Positions 41,617 through 54,603 are shown, numbered from the stretch's first letter. The stretch: DNA of 64,000 nucleotides from Amycolatopsis sp. A133 (GCF_031082405.1 NZ_JAVHJU010000009.1:62001-126000); one strand, 5' to 3'. Program-made: numbers and translations. The notes: generated from the sequence alone by a model not told the origin.

Positions 41617-42309
41617 TCACGCCCCCAGGTACGCGCGGTGCAGGGTGGCGGGGGAGTCCAGCAACGTCTGCGCGTCGCCGGTGTAGGTGACGCGGCCCGA
41701 GGAGACGACCACGGCTTCCTCCGCGACCCCGAGCGCCAGGTGCGTGAACTGCTCCACCAGCAGGATCGCCGCGCCCTCGGCCGCGAACCGCGTCACCACC
41801 GGCAGCAGGCGGGTGAAGACCACCGGGGCCAGGCCCAGCGACATCTCGTCGATCAGCAGGAACGCCGGGCGCGCGGCGAACGCCCGCGCCAGCACCACCA
41901 TCTGCTGTTCGCCGCCGGAAAGCAGGGCCGTGGGGGAGTCGCGCCGCTTGTCGAGCTCGGGGAACAGCGCGAGCACCTCGTCGACGCCCGCGGGCGTGCG
42001 GGCGGTCAGGCGGAGGTTCTCCAGCACCGTGAGCCCGGGGAACACCGCCCGGCCCTGCTCGATGTGCGCCAGCCCGAGCCGCGCCCGCGCCACCCGCGAG
42101 TGCCGGGTGACGTTCACGCCGCCGAGGTGGACGCTGCCCGCCGACGGCGGCACCACGCCCGACACGGCCTCCAGCAGGCTCGTCTTCCCGGCGCCGTTCG
42201 GCCCGACCAGCGCCGTGATCCGGCCCGGCTCGAGGACGAGGCCGACGTCGCGGATGACCGGGCCGGCTCCGCGGTCGACGGTCAGCCCGTGGATTCGCAA
42301 TGCGGTCAC
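41617..42309 (-). CDS. livF: ABC transporter ATPase, LivF type
   Basis: A 230-residue branched-chain-amino-acid-family ATPase. Walker A GPNGAGKTSLL, signature LLSGGEQQMV, Walker B LLIDEMSLGLAP and H-loop VEQFTHLAL are intact. GTG at 42309 overlaps the stop of the fused permease-ATPase gene (GTGA). Last gene of the liv-type operon read from 47613. The family imports branched amino acids, amides or aromatic compounds. Confidence 0.88.
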   Translation of the reverse strand: MTALRIHGLTVDRGAGPVIRDVGLVLEPGRITALVGPNGAGKTSLLEAVSGVVPPSAGSVHLGGVNVTRHSRVARARLGLAHIEQGRAVFPGLTVLENLRLTARTPAGVDEVLALFPELDKRRDSPTALLSGGEQQMVVLARAFAARPAFLLIDEMSLGLAPVVFTRLLPVVTRFAAEGAAILLVEQFTHLALGVAEEAVVVSSGRVTYTGDAQTLLDSPATLHRAYLGA

Positions 42310-44024
42310 AGCAGCTCCGTTTCGCCCATGTACGCCTTCAGCACGGCCGGGTCGGCCAGCACTTCCGCCTGCGGCCCGCTCGCCAGGACCTGCCCGAAGT
42401 CGAGCACCGTGAGCGTGTCGCAAACCGACCGGACGAGGTCGAGGTCGTGCTCGATGAGCAGCACCGACACCCCGAACCGCGCGGGCACCTGCCGCAGCCG
42501 CCGCCCGAAGGCCACGTGTTCCTCGTGCGGCAGGCCGGCCGCCGGCTCGTCGAGCAGCAGCACCCGCGGCCTCGCGAGGAGGTGGCCGACGACCTCGACG
42601 AGCCGCCGCGCGCCGGCGTCCACCCGGGACAGCGGCGTCCGCTCCGGCGGGCAGCCGAAGAACTCCAGCGCGCCGGCGGCTTCGCGGCCGGTGAGCCGCC
42701 GCCGGGCGACGAACCGGACGTAGGCGCCGACGGTGAGGCCGGGCGGGACCCGGTCCTGCTGGAACGTCCGCCGCAGCCCGGTCCGCGCCCGGCGGGCCGG
42801 CGAGCCGGTCAGCGGACGTCCGTCGAGGGTGACGGTCCCGGTCGCGCGGGGGAGGAAGCCGCTGACCGCGTCGACCAAAGTGGACTTCCCGGCGCCGTTG
42901 GGGCCGATCACGCCGAGGATCCCGTGTTCCGGCACCGTGATGTCCACTTGCGCCAAGGCGGTGACGTGCCCGAACGAAACGCTCAACCCGCGGACCTCGA
43001 GCACCGGGTCGCCGGGCGGCAGCGGCTCGACGTCGGGTGCGGCCGCGGCCGGCCCGGCACCGGCGGTCCGGCCGGCCCGGCGGCGGTACTGGAGGGCCCG
43101 CACGGCGGTGCCGAGGTTGCCGCGGCTGGTGAGCGCCTGGATGCCCAGCACGCCGAAGACGACGAAGCCCCAGTCCTGCGGCACGCCCCAGCGTTTGAGC
43201 AGCTCGGGCACCGCGACCCAGAGCAGCGCGCCGAACACCGCCATGTCGATCAGGTGCGCGCCGGACATGATCGCCAGCACGTAGAGGGCGAGCGACTGGA
43301 TCGCGGTGAAGCTGGCGGGGAAGGCCAGCCCGACCTGGCCGGTGAGCAGCCCGCCGCTGACGCCGCCGAGAGCCGCGCTGACCGCGAAGGCCGTCAGTTT
43401 GGAGGTCCGCACACCGGCGCCGACCGCGGCGGTGCCGCGTTCGGAGAAGGCGACGAGGTGCCAGCTGCTGCCCCAGCGGCCGCGGCGCAGGAAGTGCACA
43501 AGCAGTCCGCAGGCGACGAGGACGAGCACGGAGAACAGGAAGTAGGACCGGTCATCGGAGAAGGACTCCGGCCGCTCGACGGGGAGGCCTTCGGTGGCGC
43601 CGGGGAACTGGATCTGCACGAGCGTGAGGTCGGCGGCCGCGGCGAGCCCGAGGGTGACGACGGCGAGGGTGATGCCGCGCAGCCGCAGCGCGGGCAGCCC
43701 GACGAGCACCCCGGCCACCCCGGCGGCGAGGCCACCGAGCAGCAGCCAGGTGACGAACCCGCCGGGGACCCGCGCGACGTTGCAGGCGCAGACGACGAAC
43801 GCCCCGACGGCGGCGAAGGTGAGCTGGCAGAGCGAGATCATCCCGGCGGTCCCGGTGACGACGCCGAGCCCGAGCAGCGCAATGGCGGCGACGACGGCGG
43901 AGACCCCGAGGTAGACGAAGTACCCGGCCAGCCCGACGCTGAACGCATAACCGACGGCGACGGCCGCGGCCGCGACGAGCAGGGGGAGGCCGGCGCGGGC
44001 GAGGGGGCTTTCAGCGAGCCGCAC
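42306..44024 (-). CDS. Fused LivM-type permease and LivG-type ATPase
   Basis: A 572-residue fusion. Residues about 10-330 are the LivM permease with roughly nine to ten membrane segments (GLGVVTGTAGMISLCQLTFAAVGAF, LPALRLRGITLAVVTLGLA). After a Pro/Ala linker, residues about 355-570 are a LivG ATPase: Walker A GPNGAGKST, FQQDRVPPGLTV, a signature loop changed to SRVDAGARR, Walker B LLLDEPAAGLP and IEHDLDLV. The unusual ABC signature (no LSGG) is notable, though the partner LivF has a normal one. GTG at 44024 follows GGAGG at 6 nt. Confidence 0.85.
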   Translation of the reverse strand: MRLAESPLARAGLPLLVAAAAVAVGYAFSVGLAGYFVYLGVSAVVAAIALLGLGVVTGTAGMISLCQLTFAAVGAFVVCACNVARVPGGFVTWLLLGGLAAGVAGVLVGLPALRLRGITLAVVTLGLAAAADLTLVQIQFPGATEGLPVERPESFSDDRSYFLFSVLVLVACGLLVHFLRRGRWGSSWHLVAFSERGTAAVGAGVRTSKLTAFAVSAALGGVSGGLLTGQVGLAFPASFTAIQSLALYVLAIMSGAHLIDMAVFGALLWVAVPELLKRWGVPQDWGFVVFGVLGIQALTSRGNLGTAVRALQYRRRAGRTAGAGPAAAAPDVEPLPPGDPVLEVRGLSVSFGHVTALAQVDITVPEHGILGVIGPNGAGKSTLVDAVSGFLPRATGTVTLDGRPLTGSPARRARTGLRRTFQQDRVPPGLTVGAYVRFVARRRLTGREAAGALEFFGCPPERTPLSRVDAGARRLVEVVGHLLARPRVLLLDEPAAGLPHEEHVAFGRRLRQVPARFGVSVLLIEHDLDLVRSVCDTLTVLDFGQVLASGPQAEVLADPAVLKAYMGETELL

Positions 44025-44078
44025 GGTGAACCTCCGCGGCGAGGCTCGGGAGTTGCGCCCGGCTGAGCGGGCTCCCGG

Positions 44079-44411
44079 CGAGCCGCGGCAGCAGTGCCCG
44101 GCCCGGCGGGTTTCCTGCGGGCCGTGAGGCAAGCCCTGCCACAGCGGTGTCAACGAGCGGCAGGCCGCCGCTCCTCGGCGGCTGGACGACCCGTATCCCG
44201 CCGCTCCTCGGCGGCCAGGCGAGCCGCGGCAGTCGTGCCCGGCCCGGCAAGCTTCCCGCGGGCGGTGAGGCAAGCCCCGCCACAGTGGGGTCAGCGAGCG
44301 GCATCCCGCCGCCCCTCGGCGGCCAGGCGAGCCGCGGCAGCCGTGCCCGGCCCGGCGGGTTTCCTGCGGGCCGTGAGGCAAGCCCTGCCACAGCGGAATC
44401 AGCGAGCCGCA
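44079..44411. repeat. Tandem direct repeats of about 108 bp between liv genes
   Basis: Units start at 44079 (141 bp, with an extra internal duplication around 44165-44215), 44220 (108 bp) and 44328 (84 bp, running into the livH 3' end). Each begins CGAGCCGCGGCAG and contains GTGCCCGGCCCGGC, GTGAGGCAAGCC and CCTCGGCGGC. The region lies in the 374-bp gap between livH stop and the fused permease-ATPase start. An open frame crosses it on the minus strand with a 36-residue repeat, but it has no ribosome-binding site or known similarity. No other feature was seen in 44025-44398. Confidence 0.75.
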
Positions 44412-45259
44412 TCCCACACCTCCTTGCGCTGCGTCCACAGCAGCAGCGCCACGATGACCAGGAACGGGAGGAAGTACCGCAGCACCGACAGCCCGTCGGA
44501 CTGGGCGACCGCGCCCTGCGCCATTCCCAGCACGAGGCCGCCCGCCACCGCCAGGTCCAGCCGCCGGAAGCCGCCCAAGAGCGCCGCCGCGGCTGCCGGG
44601 ACCACCAGCATCGACAGGGACGTCGGGTCGTTCGACTGCGACGGTGCCACGATCGACACCGCGAGCGTGGCGATCACGCCCGTCGCCGTCCACACGCCGA
44701 TCGACAGCGGCCGGGCCGGGATGCCCAGCAGCTCCGCCGTCGTCGGGCGCTCCGACAGCGCCCGCAGCCGCACGCCGAGGGCCGTGCGGGCCAGTACCAC
44801 CCGGCAGCCCAGCGCCACCAGCACCGCCAGCGCCACCGTCACGACCGTGACCTGGCTGACCACCACGCCGCCGGCTGTGAACGCCGGGCCGGCCAGCACC
44901 GGGTGGAACGGCTGGGGCTTGGTGCCGAACAGGATGAACGCCAGCGAGATCAGCAGCAGGAGCGCGGCGACGGTCACCGCCGATCGGGTCCCGGTGTCCG
45001 CCTCGGCGAGCCACGTCGAGACGATCCAGCCGAGCACCGCGCTCAGCGCGCCGCCGAGCAGGATGCCGGCGAGCGTCGCCAGCCACTCCGGGAAGCCGAG
45101 GTGGACGGCGAGGAAGACGGCGACGTAGCAGCCGGACATCCCGGTCGCGGCCTGGGCGAAGTTGACCACCCGCACCAGCCGCGACATCAGGGTCAGGCAG
45201 ACCGCGAGCACCGCGTAGAGCCCGCCGGCGGCGAGACCGGCCAAAGCGCCCTGCAGCAT
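44399..45259 (-). CDS. livH: ABC transporter permease, LivH type
   Basis: A 286-residue permease with about eight membrane segments. N-terminal GLAAGGLYAVLAVCLTLMSRLVRVVNFAQ is the LivH signature, and VRLRALSERPTTAELLGI is the cytoplasmic loop that contacts the ATPase. It pairs with the fused LivM-LivG protein. It lies 10 bp downstream of the solute-binding protein gene. Confidence 0.88.
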   Translation of the reverse strand: MLQGALAGLAAGGLYAVLAVCLTLMSRLVRVVNFAQAATGMSGCYVAVFLAVHLGFPEWLATLAGILLGGALSAVLGWIVSTWLAEADTGTRSAVTVAALLLLISLAFILFGTKPQPFHPVLAGPAFTAGGVVVSQVTVVTVALAVLVALGCRVVLARTALGVRLRALSERPTTAELLGIPARPLSIGVWTATGVIATLAVSIVAPSQSNDPTSLSMLVVPAAAAALLGGFRRLDLAVAGGLVLGMAQGAVAQSDGLSVLRYFLPFLVIVALLLWTQRKEVWDAAR

Positions 45260-45269
45260 CGACGTCCTC

Positions 45270-46442
45270 CTAGGAGCGTGGGATCCGGAGCCAGTCCTGC
45301 GCGGCCAGCTCCCACCGGTTCGACCCGGTGGTGAGCTTGATCGGCCAGCCCGCCGTGTTGTCGTGGTGGGTCTGCGCGGGGCCGAACACGTACGGCGTGC
45401 CCACCATCGGGTCGCTGATCGGCTTCATCTCGCGAAGCGCCGTCGTCACCGACTCGCGCGTGATGTCGCCGGTCATCCCGCGAAGGACGGCGAGGAAGTA
45501 CTTCGCCGCCAGGTAGCCGCCCTGGCTGAACGACGTCAGCGGGATCCCGTTCTTCGTCATCAGGTCGCGCCACTCCCGGTTGGCCGGGGCGGCGGCGTCG
45601 GTGAACGGGGAGAACTCGGCCGGCACGTACACGCCGGCGCCCGCGTGCGAAATCGCCTTGGCGTAGTTCTCGCTGTAGACGCTGGTCAGCAGCAGCCACG
45701 TGACGTCGGTCCAGCCTTGCGCCTGCGCGGCCTTGAGCTGGCCGATCGAGTCCGGCTCCACCGGGTTGACGGTGATGGCCTTGCACCCCGCCGCACGCGC
45801 CTTGACGATGTAGGGCGTGTAGTCCGACCCGCCGTAGGGCACCGTCGAGTCGACGTACTTCAGGTTCTTGCCGGTGATCTTCGTCCACTCGGCGATGGCG
45901 CCCCGGTACGCCGGCAGCGTGTTGCCGGCGATCTCCAGCAGCGCGCAGATGTCGTCCAGCTTCAGCACTTCCGAGCCGTAGAGCAGGGTCAGGGTCATGT
46001 CGTGGAACGGGCCGACGTTCACCGGCGCGATGTTCGGGCCGGTGAAGCACGCCGGGTCGACGCCGATGCCCGGCATCGACAGGATCTTCTGCTGCTCGTA
46101 GTACTTCTCGTTGATCTCGCACTCGATGAGGCTCGACGACCCGACGAGCGCGACGGCCCGGTCGCCGCCGACCACCTCGCGGGCGGCGGCCGCGGCCGCC
46201 GCCGGATCACCCTTGTCGTCGATCGCCTTGTACTCGATCTTGCGGCCGCCAACGCCGCCGGCGGCGTTGGCCGCGTCGAACACGGCCCTCGCCGCCTGGG
46301 AGGACTCCGGGAAGGTGGCGGCGCCGCTGAGCGCGTTGACCGAGCCGACGACGATCGGGCCGTTCGCGCCGGCTTCCGAACCGGCGCAGCCCGCGGTGGC
46401 CAGCAGAACGGCGACCGCCAGGGTGGGCAGGACTTTTCTCAT
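45270..46442 (-). CDS. ABC transporter solute-binding lipoprotein, LivK type
   Basis: A 390-residue periplasmic-binding-protein type I. Signal peptide ends with lipobox ATAGC (Cys19). The core shows IVVGSVNALSGAATFPE, AARAVFDAANAAGGVGGRKIEYKAIDDKGDP and the ligand-site Ser/Thr region LVGSSSLIECEINEKY. Ligands in this family include branched amino acids, amides, urea and aromatic acids; the surroundings favour an aromatic amine or acid (inference). ATGA overlap with the SnoaL-like gene. Confidence 0.88.
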   Translation of the reverse strand: MRKVLPTLAVAVLLATAGCAGSEAGANGPIVVGSVNALSGAATFPESSQAARAVFDAANAAGGVGGRKIEYKAIDDKGDPAAAAAAAREVVGGDRAVALVGSSSLIECEINEKYYEQQKILSMPGIGVDPACFTGPNIAPVNVGPFHDMTLTLLYGSEVLKLDDICALLEIAGNTLPAYRGAIAEWTKITGKNLKYVDSTVPYGGSDYTPYIVKARAAGCKAITVNPVEPDSIGQLKAAQAQGWTDVTWLLLTSVYSENYAKAISHAGAGVYVPAEFSPFTDAAAPANREWRDLMTKNGIPLTSFSQGGYLAAKYFLAVLRGMTGDITRESVTTALREMKPISDPMVGTPYVFGPAQTHHDNTAGWPIKLTTGSNRWELAAQDWLRIPRS

Positions 46443-46834
46443 AACTGCTCCCGGGATGCGGCCACGACCGGCGCGGAGTCGACGATCTGCTCGAAGGAGA
46501 CGACCTCGCCGCCGTCGAACCGCCACACGTGCGCGACGCGGGCGGTGAACGGCCGGCCGGTCCGGCGGTGCGTGCCGGTGTAGGTGCCGACACCGATCAC
46601 CGCGTCCCCGGCGTCGAACAGGTCGCCGAGGGTGAAGCGGTAGCCGTCCCAGTCCCGGCCGATCGCCGCGAAGACGTGCTCCCGCACCTCGTCCGGACCG
46701 GTGTACGTGCCGGCGTAGGGGAACCCGGCCGCTTCGGTCCACGTCGTTTTCGGGCCGAGCGGGGCGAGCATGCCGGGCAGGTCACCCCGGTCGCTGGCGG
46801 CGTAGTGCGCGCGGATGACGTCCACAGGGGACAC
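46439..46834 (-). CDS. SnoaL-like / NTF2-fold protein
   Basis: A 131-residue protein of the nuclear-transport-factor-2 fold (SnoaL-like): VIRAHYAASDRGDLPGMLAPL, then GPDEVREHVF and VAHVWRFDGGEVVSFEQIVDS. Such domains include small isomerases, cyclases and binding proteins; no specific activity is evident. GTG at 46834 follows AAGGAG at 6 nt. It is coupled to the LivK gene by an ATGA overlap and 11 bp after the second MoaF gene. Confidence 0.8.
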   Translation of the reverse strand: MSPVDVIRAHYAASDRGDLPGMLAPLGPKTTWTEAAGFPYAGTYTGPDEVREHVFAAIGRDWDGYRFTLGDLFDAGDAVIGVGTYTGTHRRTGRPFTARVAHVWRFDGGEVVSFEQIVDSAPVVAASREQL

Positions 46835-46845
46835 GGGCAGCTCCT

Positions 46846-47613
46846 TCAGACGGGCTGGGCGTCGGGGTAGGCCACCGCGCCCAGCGGGTAGACGTGGCCG
46901 CCGGCGCGGGAGTGCTCGGAGCGGCCGTCGCCGGTCAGGCCGAGGAAGACGCCGGTGGTGCGCAGGGCGTAGCCGAGGTCGTGCAGCCACACGCTCGCCA
47001 CGGCGATCCGGAACTCGCGGAAGCAGAACAGGTAGAGCCCGTCGGCGAACTTCCACACCGTCGAGAGGTCCATGTCGCCGTGGCCGCGCTGGACGCCTTC
47101 GAGGCATTGCCAGGCGTAGCGCTGCGACGACACGTAGACGTGCTCGTAGAGGTGATCGGGGCTGTAGCGGTAGAGGTTCCGCTTGCCGATCAGGTCGCGC
47201 GACGGCCCGGGTGCGGCCCCGGCGGGCTCGCCGCCGCCGGTGACGCCCGCCCGGAAGTCCTGCGAGACGCGGGGAACACCCTCGACGTCCCCGGTGCCGA
47301 TCACCGAGCGGACGGCGAGCGCCCGGTGGGTCGCCGTCGAGTACACGACGGTCAGCGCTTCGCCGTCGACGCTGGTGCGCGGCAGGTTCACGAAGAAGAC
47401 GTCGTCGCGCACGGCGACCGCGTCGTACGGGTCTTCGACGCCGTTGCACACGACACGCCCGGCGTCTTGGTAGCTCAGCTCGACGGCTTCGCCGTCGTCG
47501 AGGGTGATCGTGACGTCCCGGCCGGTGAGGTCGGCGTTCGGCAGGCGGTAGGTGGCGATCCCGGCGGCGAACTCGTCGTAGGTGCGCCAGCCGTCGGTGG
47601 GGGCTTCGGGCAT
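46846..47613 (-). CDS. moaF: MoaF-family protein, copy 2
   Basis: A 255-residue homologue of the MoaF protein at 37304, with the same middle pattern NLYRYSPDHLYEHVYVSSQRYAWQCLEG and C-terminal LRTTGVFLGLTGDGRSEHSRAGGHVYPLG. It heads the liv-type operon and lies just after a FeaR-like AraC regulator gene. MoaF and FeaR/MoaR-type regulators are linked with tynA/maoA amine oxidase in enterobacteria, which supports an amine-related role. The start ATG at 47613 has no strong ribosome-binding site. Confidence 0.8.
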   Translation of the reverse strand: MPEAPTDGWRTYDEFAAGIATYRLPNADLTGRDVTITLDDGEAVELSYQDAGRVVCNGVEDPYDAVAVRDDVFFVNLPRTSVDGEALTVVYSTATHRALAVRSVIGTGDVEGVPRVSQDFRAGVTGGGEPAGAAPGPSRDLIGKRNLYRYSPDHLYEHVYVSSQRYAWQCLEGVQRGHGDMDLSTVWKFADGLYLFCFREFRIAVASVWLHDLGYALRTTGVFLGLTGDGRSEHSRAGGHVYPLGAVAYPDAQPV

Positions 47614-47671
47614 GGCCTCATCGTCGGGCGGGCACCGGCGCCCGGGCGAGCGGTCACGCGCTGGCGGGCAA

Positions 47672-48616
47672 CTACCGGACGCTGACGGTCAACTGCCGGC
47701 GCACCTCGCTCGGCGCCCGTCCGAACGCGGTCTTGAACACCCGGCTGAAGTGCGCGGCGTCGACGAACCCCCACCGGGCGGCGATGGCCGCGACCGGGCG
47801 GCCCGCGTGCACCGGGTCGAGCAGGTCGCGGCGGCAGTGCTCGAGCCGCCGCGTCCGGATCCAGCCGGAGACGGTGGTGCCCTGCTCCTGGAACAGCCCG
47901 TGCAGGTGCCGGGTGGAGATGAAGTGCTCGGCCGCGATCCGCGCCGGGGTCAGGTCGGCCGACTGCAGGTGGGCGTCGATGTGGGCGCGGATCCGGCGCA
48001 TCAGCTCGTGGTGCGGGTCGGCGTTCGCGCGCGCGAGGTCCAGTTCGGTGGCGACCAGGGTGGACAGCAGGTCGACCGCGCTGTGCGCCAGCCGGGCGCC
48101 CGCCGGGCCCGCCAGCTGCTCGAGGTTGCCGCCGAGCTGGGCGAGGAACGGCACGACGACGTTGCCGACCCCCTCCTTGCCCGACATCCGCACCGCGGTC
48201 AGCCGCCCGACGAGCTCGGCCGGGAGGTCGATCAGCCGCTGCGGGAACATCACCACCAGCGTGCGGAAGTCCTCCTCGAACACCAGCGAGTACGGCCGGT
48301 GCGTGTCGTAGAGGGCGACGTCGCCGGGCCGCAGCACGGCCTGGCGGTCGTCCTGCACGAGCAGCCCGGTGCCGGCCAGGATCAGGCTCAGCTTGTAGTA
48401 GCGGCGCTCGCCGCGCGCGATGAGCTCCGGCGTGCGCTCCACGACGTGGGGCGAGGCGGTGACCTCGGAAACCTGCACTTCATCGGCCGCGGACGAGCGG
48501 ATCCGGCCGCGGAAGCCGTCACCGCCCGCGGTCACGTGCAGCGGCACGAAGGACTGCGAAACGGCGGTGCGGAATTCGGTGAAGTCACGGGCGATGAGCG
48601 TCGTCGGAGCAGGCAC
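47672..48616 (-). CDS. AraC-family regulator, FeaR-like
   Basis: A 314-residue regulator. The N-terminal AraC-binding-like domain (about residues 30-190, ERRYYKLSLILAGTGLLVQDDRQAVLRPGDVALYDTHRPYSL) is the type found in FeaR, the activator of phenylethylamine/tyramine oxidation. The C-terminal double helix-turn-helix (about 215-310) includes RIAAEHFISTRHLHGLFQEQG and IAARWGFVDAAHFSRVFKTAFGRAPSEVRR. GTG at 48616 follows GAGGTGA. It is upstream of and co-oriented with the MoaF-liv operon, which it probably activates. Confidence 0.86.
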   Translation of the reverse strand: MPAPTTLIARDFTEFRTAVSQSFVPLHVTAGGDGFRGRIRSSAADEVQVSEVTASPHVVERTPELIARGERRYYKLSLILAGTGLLVQDDRQAVLRPGDVALYDTHRPYSLVFEEDFRTLVVMFPQRLIDLPAELVGRLTAVRMSGKEGVGNVVVPFLAQLGGNLEQLAGPAGARLAHSAVDLLSTLVATELDLARANADPHHELMRRIRAHIDAHLQSADLTPARIAAEHFISTRHLHGLFQEQGTTVSGWIRTRRLEHCRRDLLDPVHAGRPVAAIAARWGFVDAAHFSRVFKTAFGRAPSEVRRQLTVSVR

Positions 48617-48648
48617 GGGGTCACCTCGCGGCGTTGGGAGGGTGCGGC

Positions 48649-48672
48649 TTCGTATACGATAAGCGATACGAT
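48649..48672. promoter_or_regulatory. Candidate operator between araC-type gene and corA
   Basis: Contains the perfect palindrome TCGTATACGA (48650-48659) and, 12 bp on, a second ATACGAT. This is the core recognised by FCD-type GntR regulators and shares TATACGAT with the hpa-operon site at 17744-17751. It lies 33 bp before the AraC-type start. Confidence 0.5.
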
Positions 48673-48740
48673 CTTCGGCGACAACGGCCGCGGCGACCGG
48701 TGCCACGGGTGAACCGCGGCCGCGCCGGGTAGTCACCTGC

Positions 48741-49712
48741 ATGACCAGGACCCGGGTGTACCGCGACGGTGAGCTGCAGAAGGAAGACTTTCCCGTCGAG
48801 GACGTCTCCGGGTTCCTGGCCGAACCGGGGACCGCGGTGTGGGTGGACCTGTGCGCGCCGACCGAGGCGGATCTGACCCAGCTCGCCGGGGAACTCGGGC
48901 TGCACCGGCTCGCCGTGGAGGACGCCGTCTCCGAACACCAGCGGCCCAAGCTGGACCGCTACGACGGCCACGCCTTCCTGGCCGCCTACGCCGTGCGGTT
49001 CGACGCCGGGACCGGCCGGGTGAGCACCGCCGAGTTCGGCGCCTTCGTCACACCGCGGGCGCTGGTGACCGTGCGCAAGGACGACGGCTTCGCCATCGAG
49101 CCGGTCGTGCGCCGCTGGGACCAGGCGACCGAACTGGCCGGGGCGGGCGTGTCCTTCCTGCTGCACGGCCTGCTCGACTACGTCGTCGACGGGCACTTCG
49201 AAGCCGTGCAGGCGCTCGACGACGAGGTCGAAGCCCTCGAGGACCTGGTCTTCGAGGAGCGCCCGGACTCTTCGGAGCTGCAGCGCCGCTCGTTCCGGCT
49301 GCGCAAGAGCCTCACCGCGTTGCGCCGCGTGGTGCTGCCGATGCGGGAGGTGATCGGCTCGCTGATGCGGCCGGACCTGAAGCTGGCCGACGAGCTGACC
49401 CGGCCGTACTTCGAGGACGTCCACGACCACGCCCGGCAGGCCGCGGAGCAGACCGAGGCGCTGCGGGAGCTGATCGCCACGGTCCGGGAGACGCAGCTGA
49501 ACCTGCAGGGCAACCGGCTCAACCTGATCATGAAGAAGGTCACCGGCTGGGCCGCGGTGATCGCGGTGCCCACCGCGGTGACCGGGTTCTACGGCCAGAA
49601 CGTGCCGTACCCGGGCAACGGCGCGCCGAGCGGGTTCTGGACGTCGACGGCCGTGGTGCTGGTGCTGTCGTTCGGGCTGTACGGGGTGTTCAAGAAGAAG
49701 GACTGGCTCTGA
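48741..49712 (+). CDS. corA: CorA-family divalent cation transporter
   Basis: A 323-residue CorA protein. A large cytoplasmic N-terminal domain with long helices (ALDDEVEALEDLVFE, NRLNLIMKKVTGWA) precedes two C-terminal membrane segments (AAVIAVPTAVTGFYGQ and WTSTAVVLVLSFGLYGVF), ending in KKKDWL. The pore motif is YGQN rather than the classical YGMN. It moves Mg2+ or Co2+ across the membrane; the altered motif could change selectivity. Monocistronic. Confidence 0.87.
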   Translation: MTRTRVYRDGELQKEDFPVEDVSGFLAEPGTAVWVDLCAPTEADLTQLAGELGLHRLAVEDAVSEHQRPKLDRYDGHAFLAAYAVRFDAGTGRVSTAEFGAFVTPRALVTVRKDDGFAIEPVVRRWDQATELAGAGVSFLLHGLLDYVVDGHFEAVQALDDEVEALEDLVFEERPDSSELQRRSFRLRKSLTALRRVVLPMREVIGSLMRPDLKLADELTRPYFEDVHDHARQAAEQTEALRELIATVRETQLNLQGNRLNLIMKKVTGWAAVIAVPTAVTGFYGQNVPYPGNGAPSGFWTSTAVVLVLSFGLYGVFKKKDWL

Positions 49713-50031
49713 ACCGAAGCTCCACAGTGGAGTGTCACCGTGGAGTGTCCACACCGGACGCCGAATCCGGGCGCGGCGAAGCGCGGCGACGGCGCCGGAG
49801 CGCGGGCCACCGAACCCCGGAGCGGCGTTCAGCCGAACGGGTCAATGCGGCCGGATGGCCTGGGGGAGAAGGAAAGGCTTCGAGCACCGCCGGGGAGCGC
49901 GCGCGGACACGGGCGCGGCTGGTTGCTCAACCGTTGCCGCCCATCTTAGTGCAGCTGCACTATGCTGAGCCATCCGGTGTGCACACAGCGGGACGGCGCC
50001 GCGGTGCCGGCGAACGAAGGAACGGTGGCGG
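49713..50031. other. Gene-free region upstream of the histidine kinase
   Basis: 319 bp with no supported gene. It begins with a small dyad CTCCAC-A-GTGGAG just after corA (possible weak terminator), is Arg/Pro-rich in all frames, and ends with the 16-bp palindrome at 49947-49962. The kinase promoter is presumably here. Confidence 0.5.
49947..49962. promoter_or_regulatory. 16-bp perfect palindrome TAGTGCAGCTGCACTA
   Basis: A perfect dyad in an AT-richer patch 70 bp before the kinase start, the only such site in the intergenic region. It probably is an operator for the kinase-phosphatase operon; the binding factor is unknown. Confidence 0.5.

Positions 50032-54599
<4,568 letters not shown>

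Positions 54600-54603
<4 letters not shown>

Noticed and set aside
44011-44412. 133-residue repetitive open frame in the liv repeats
   Set aside because: Starts inside livH, has no ribosome-binding site and consists only of the repeat; treated as non-coding repeat.
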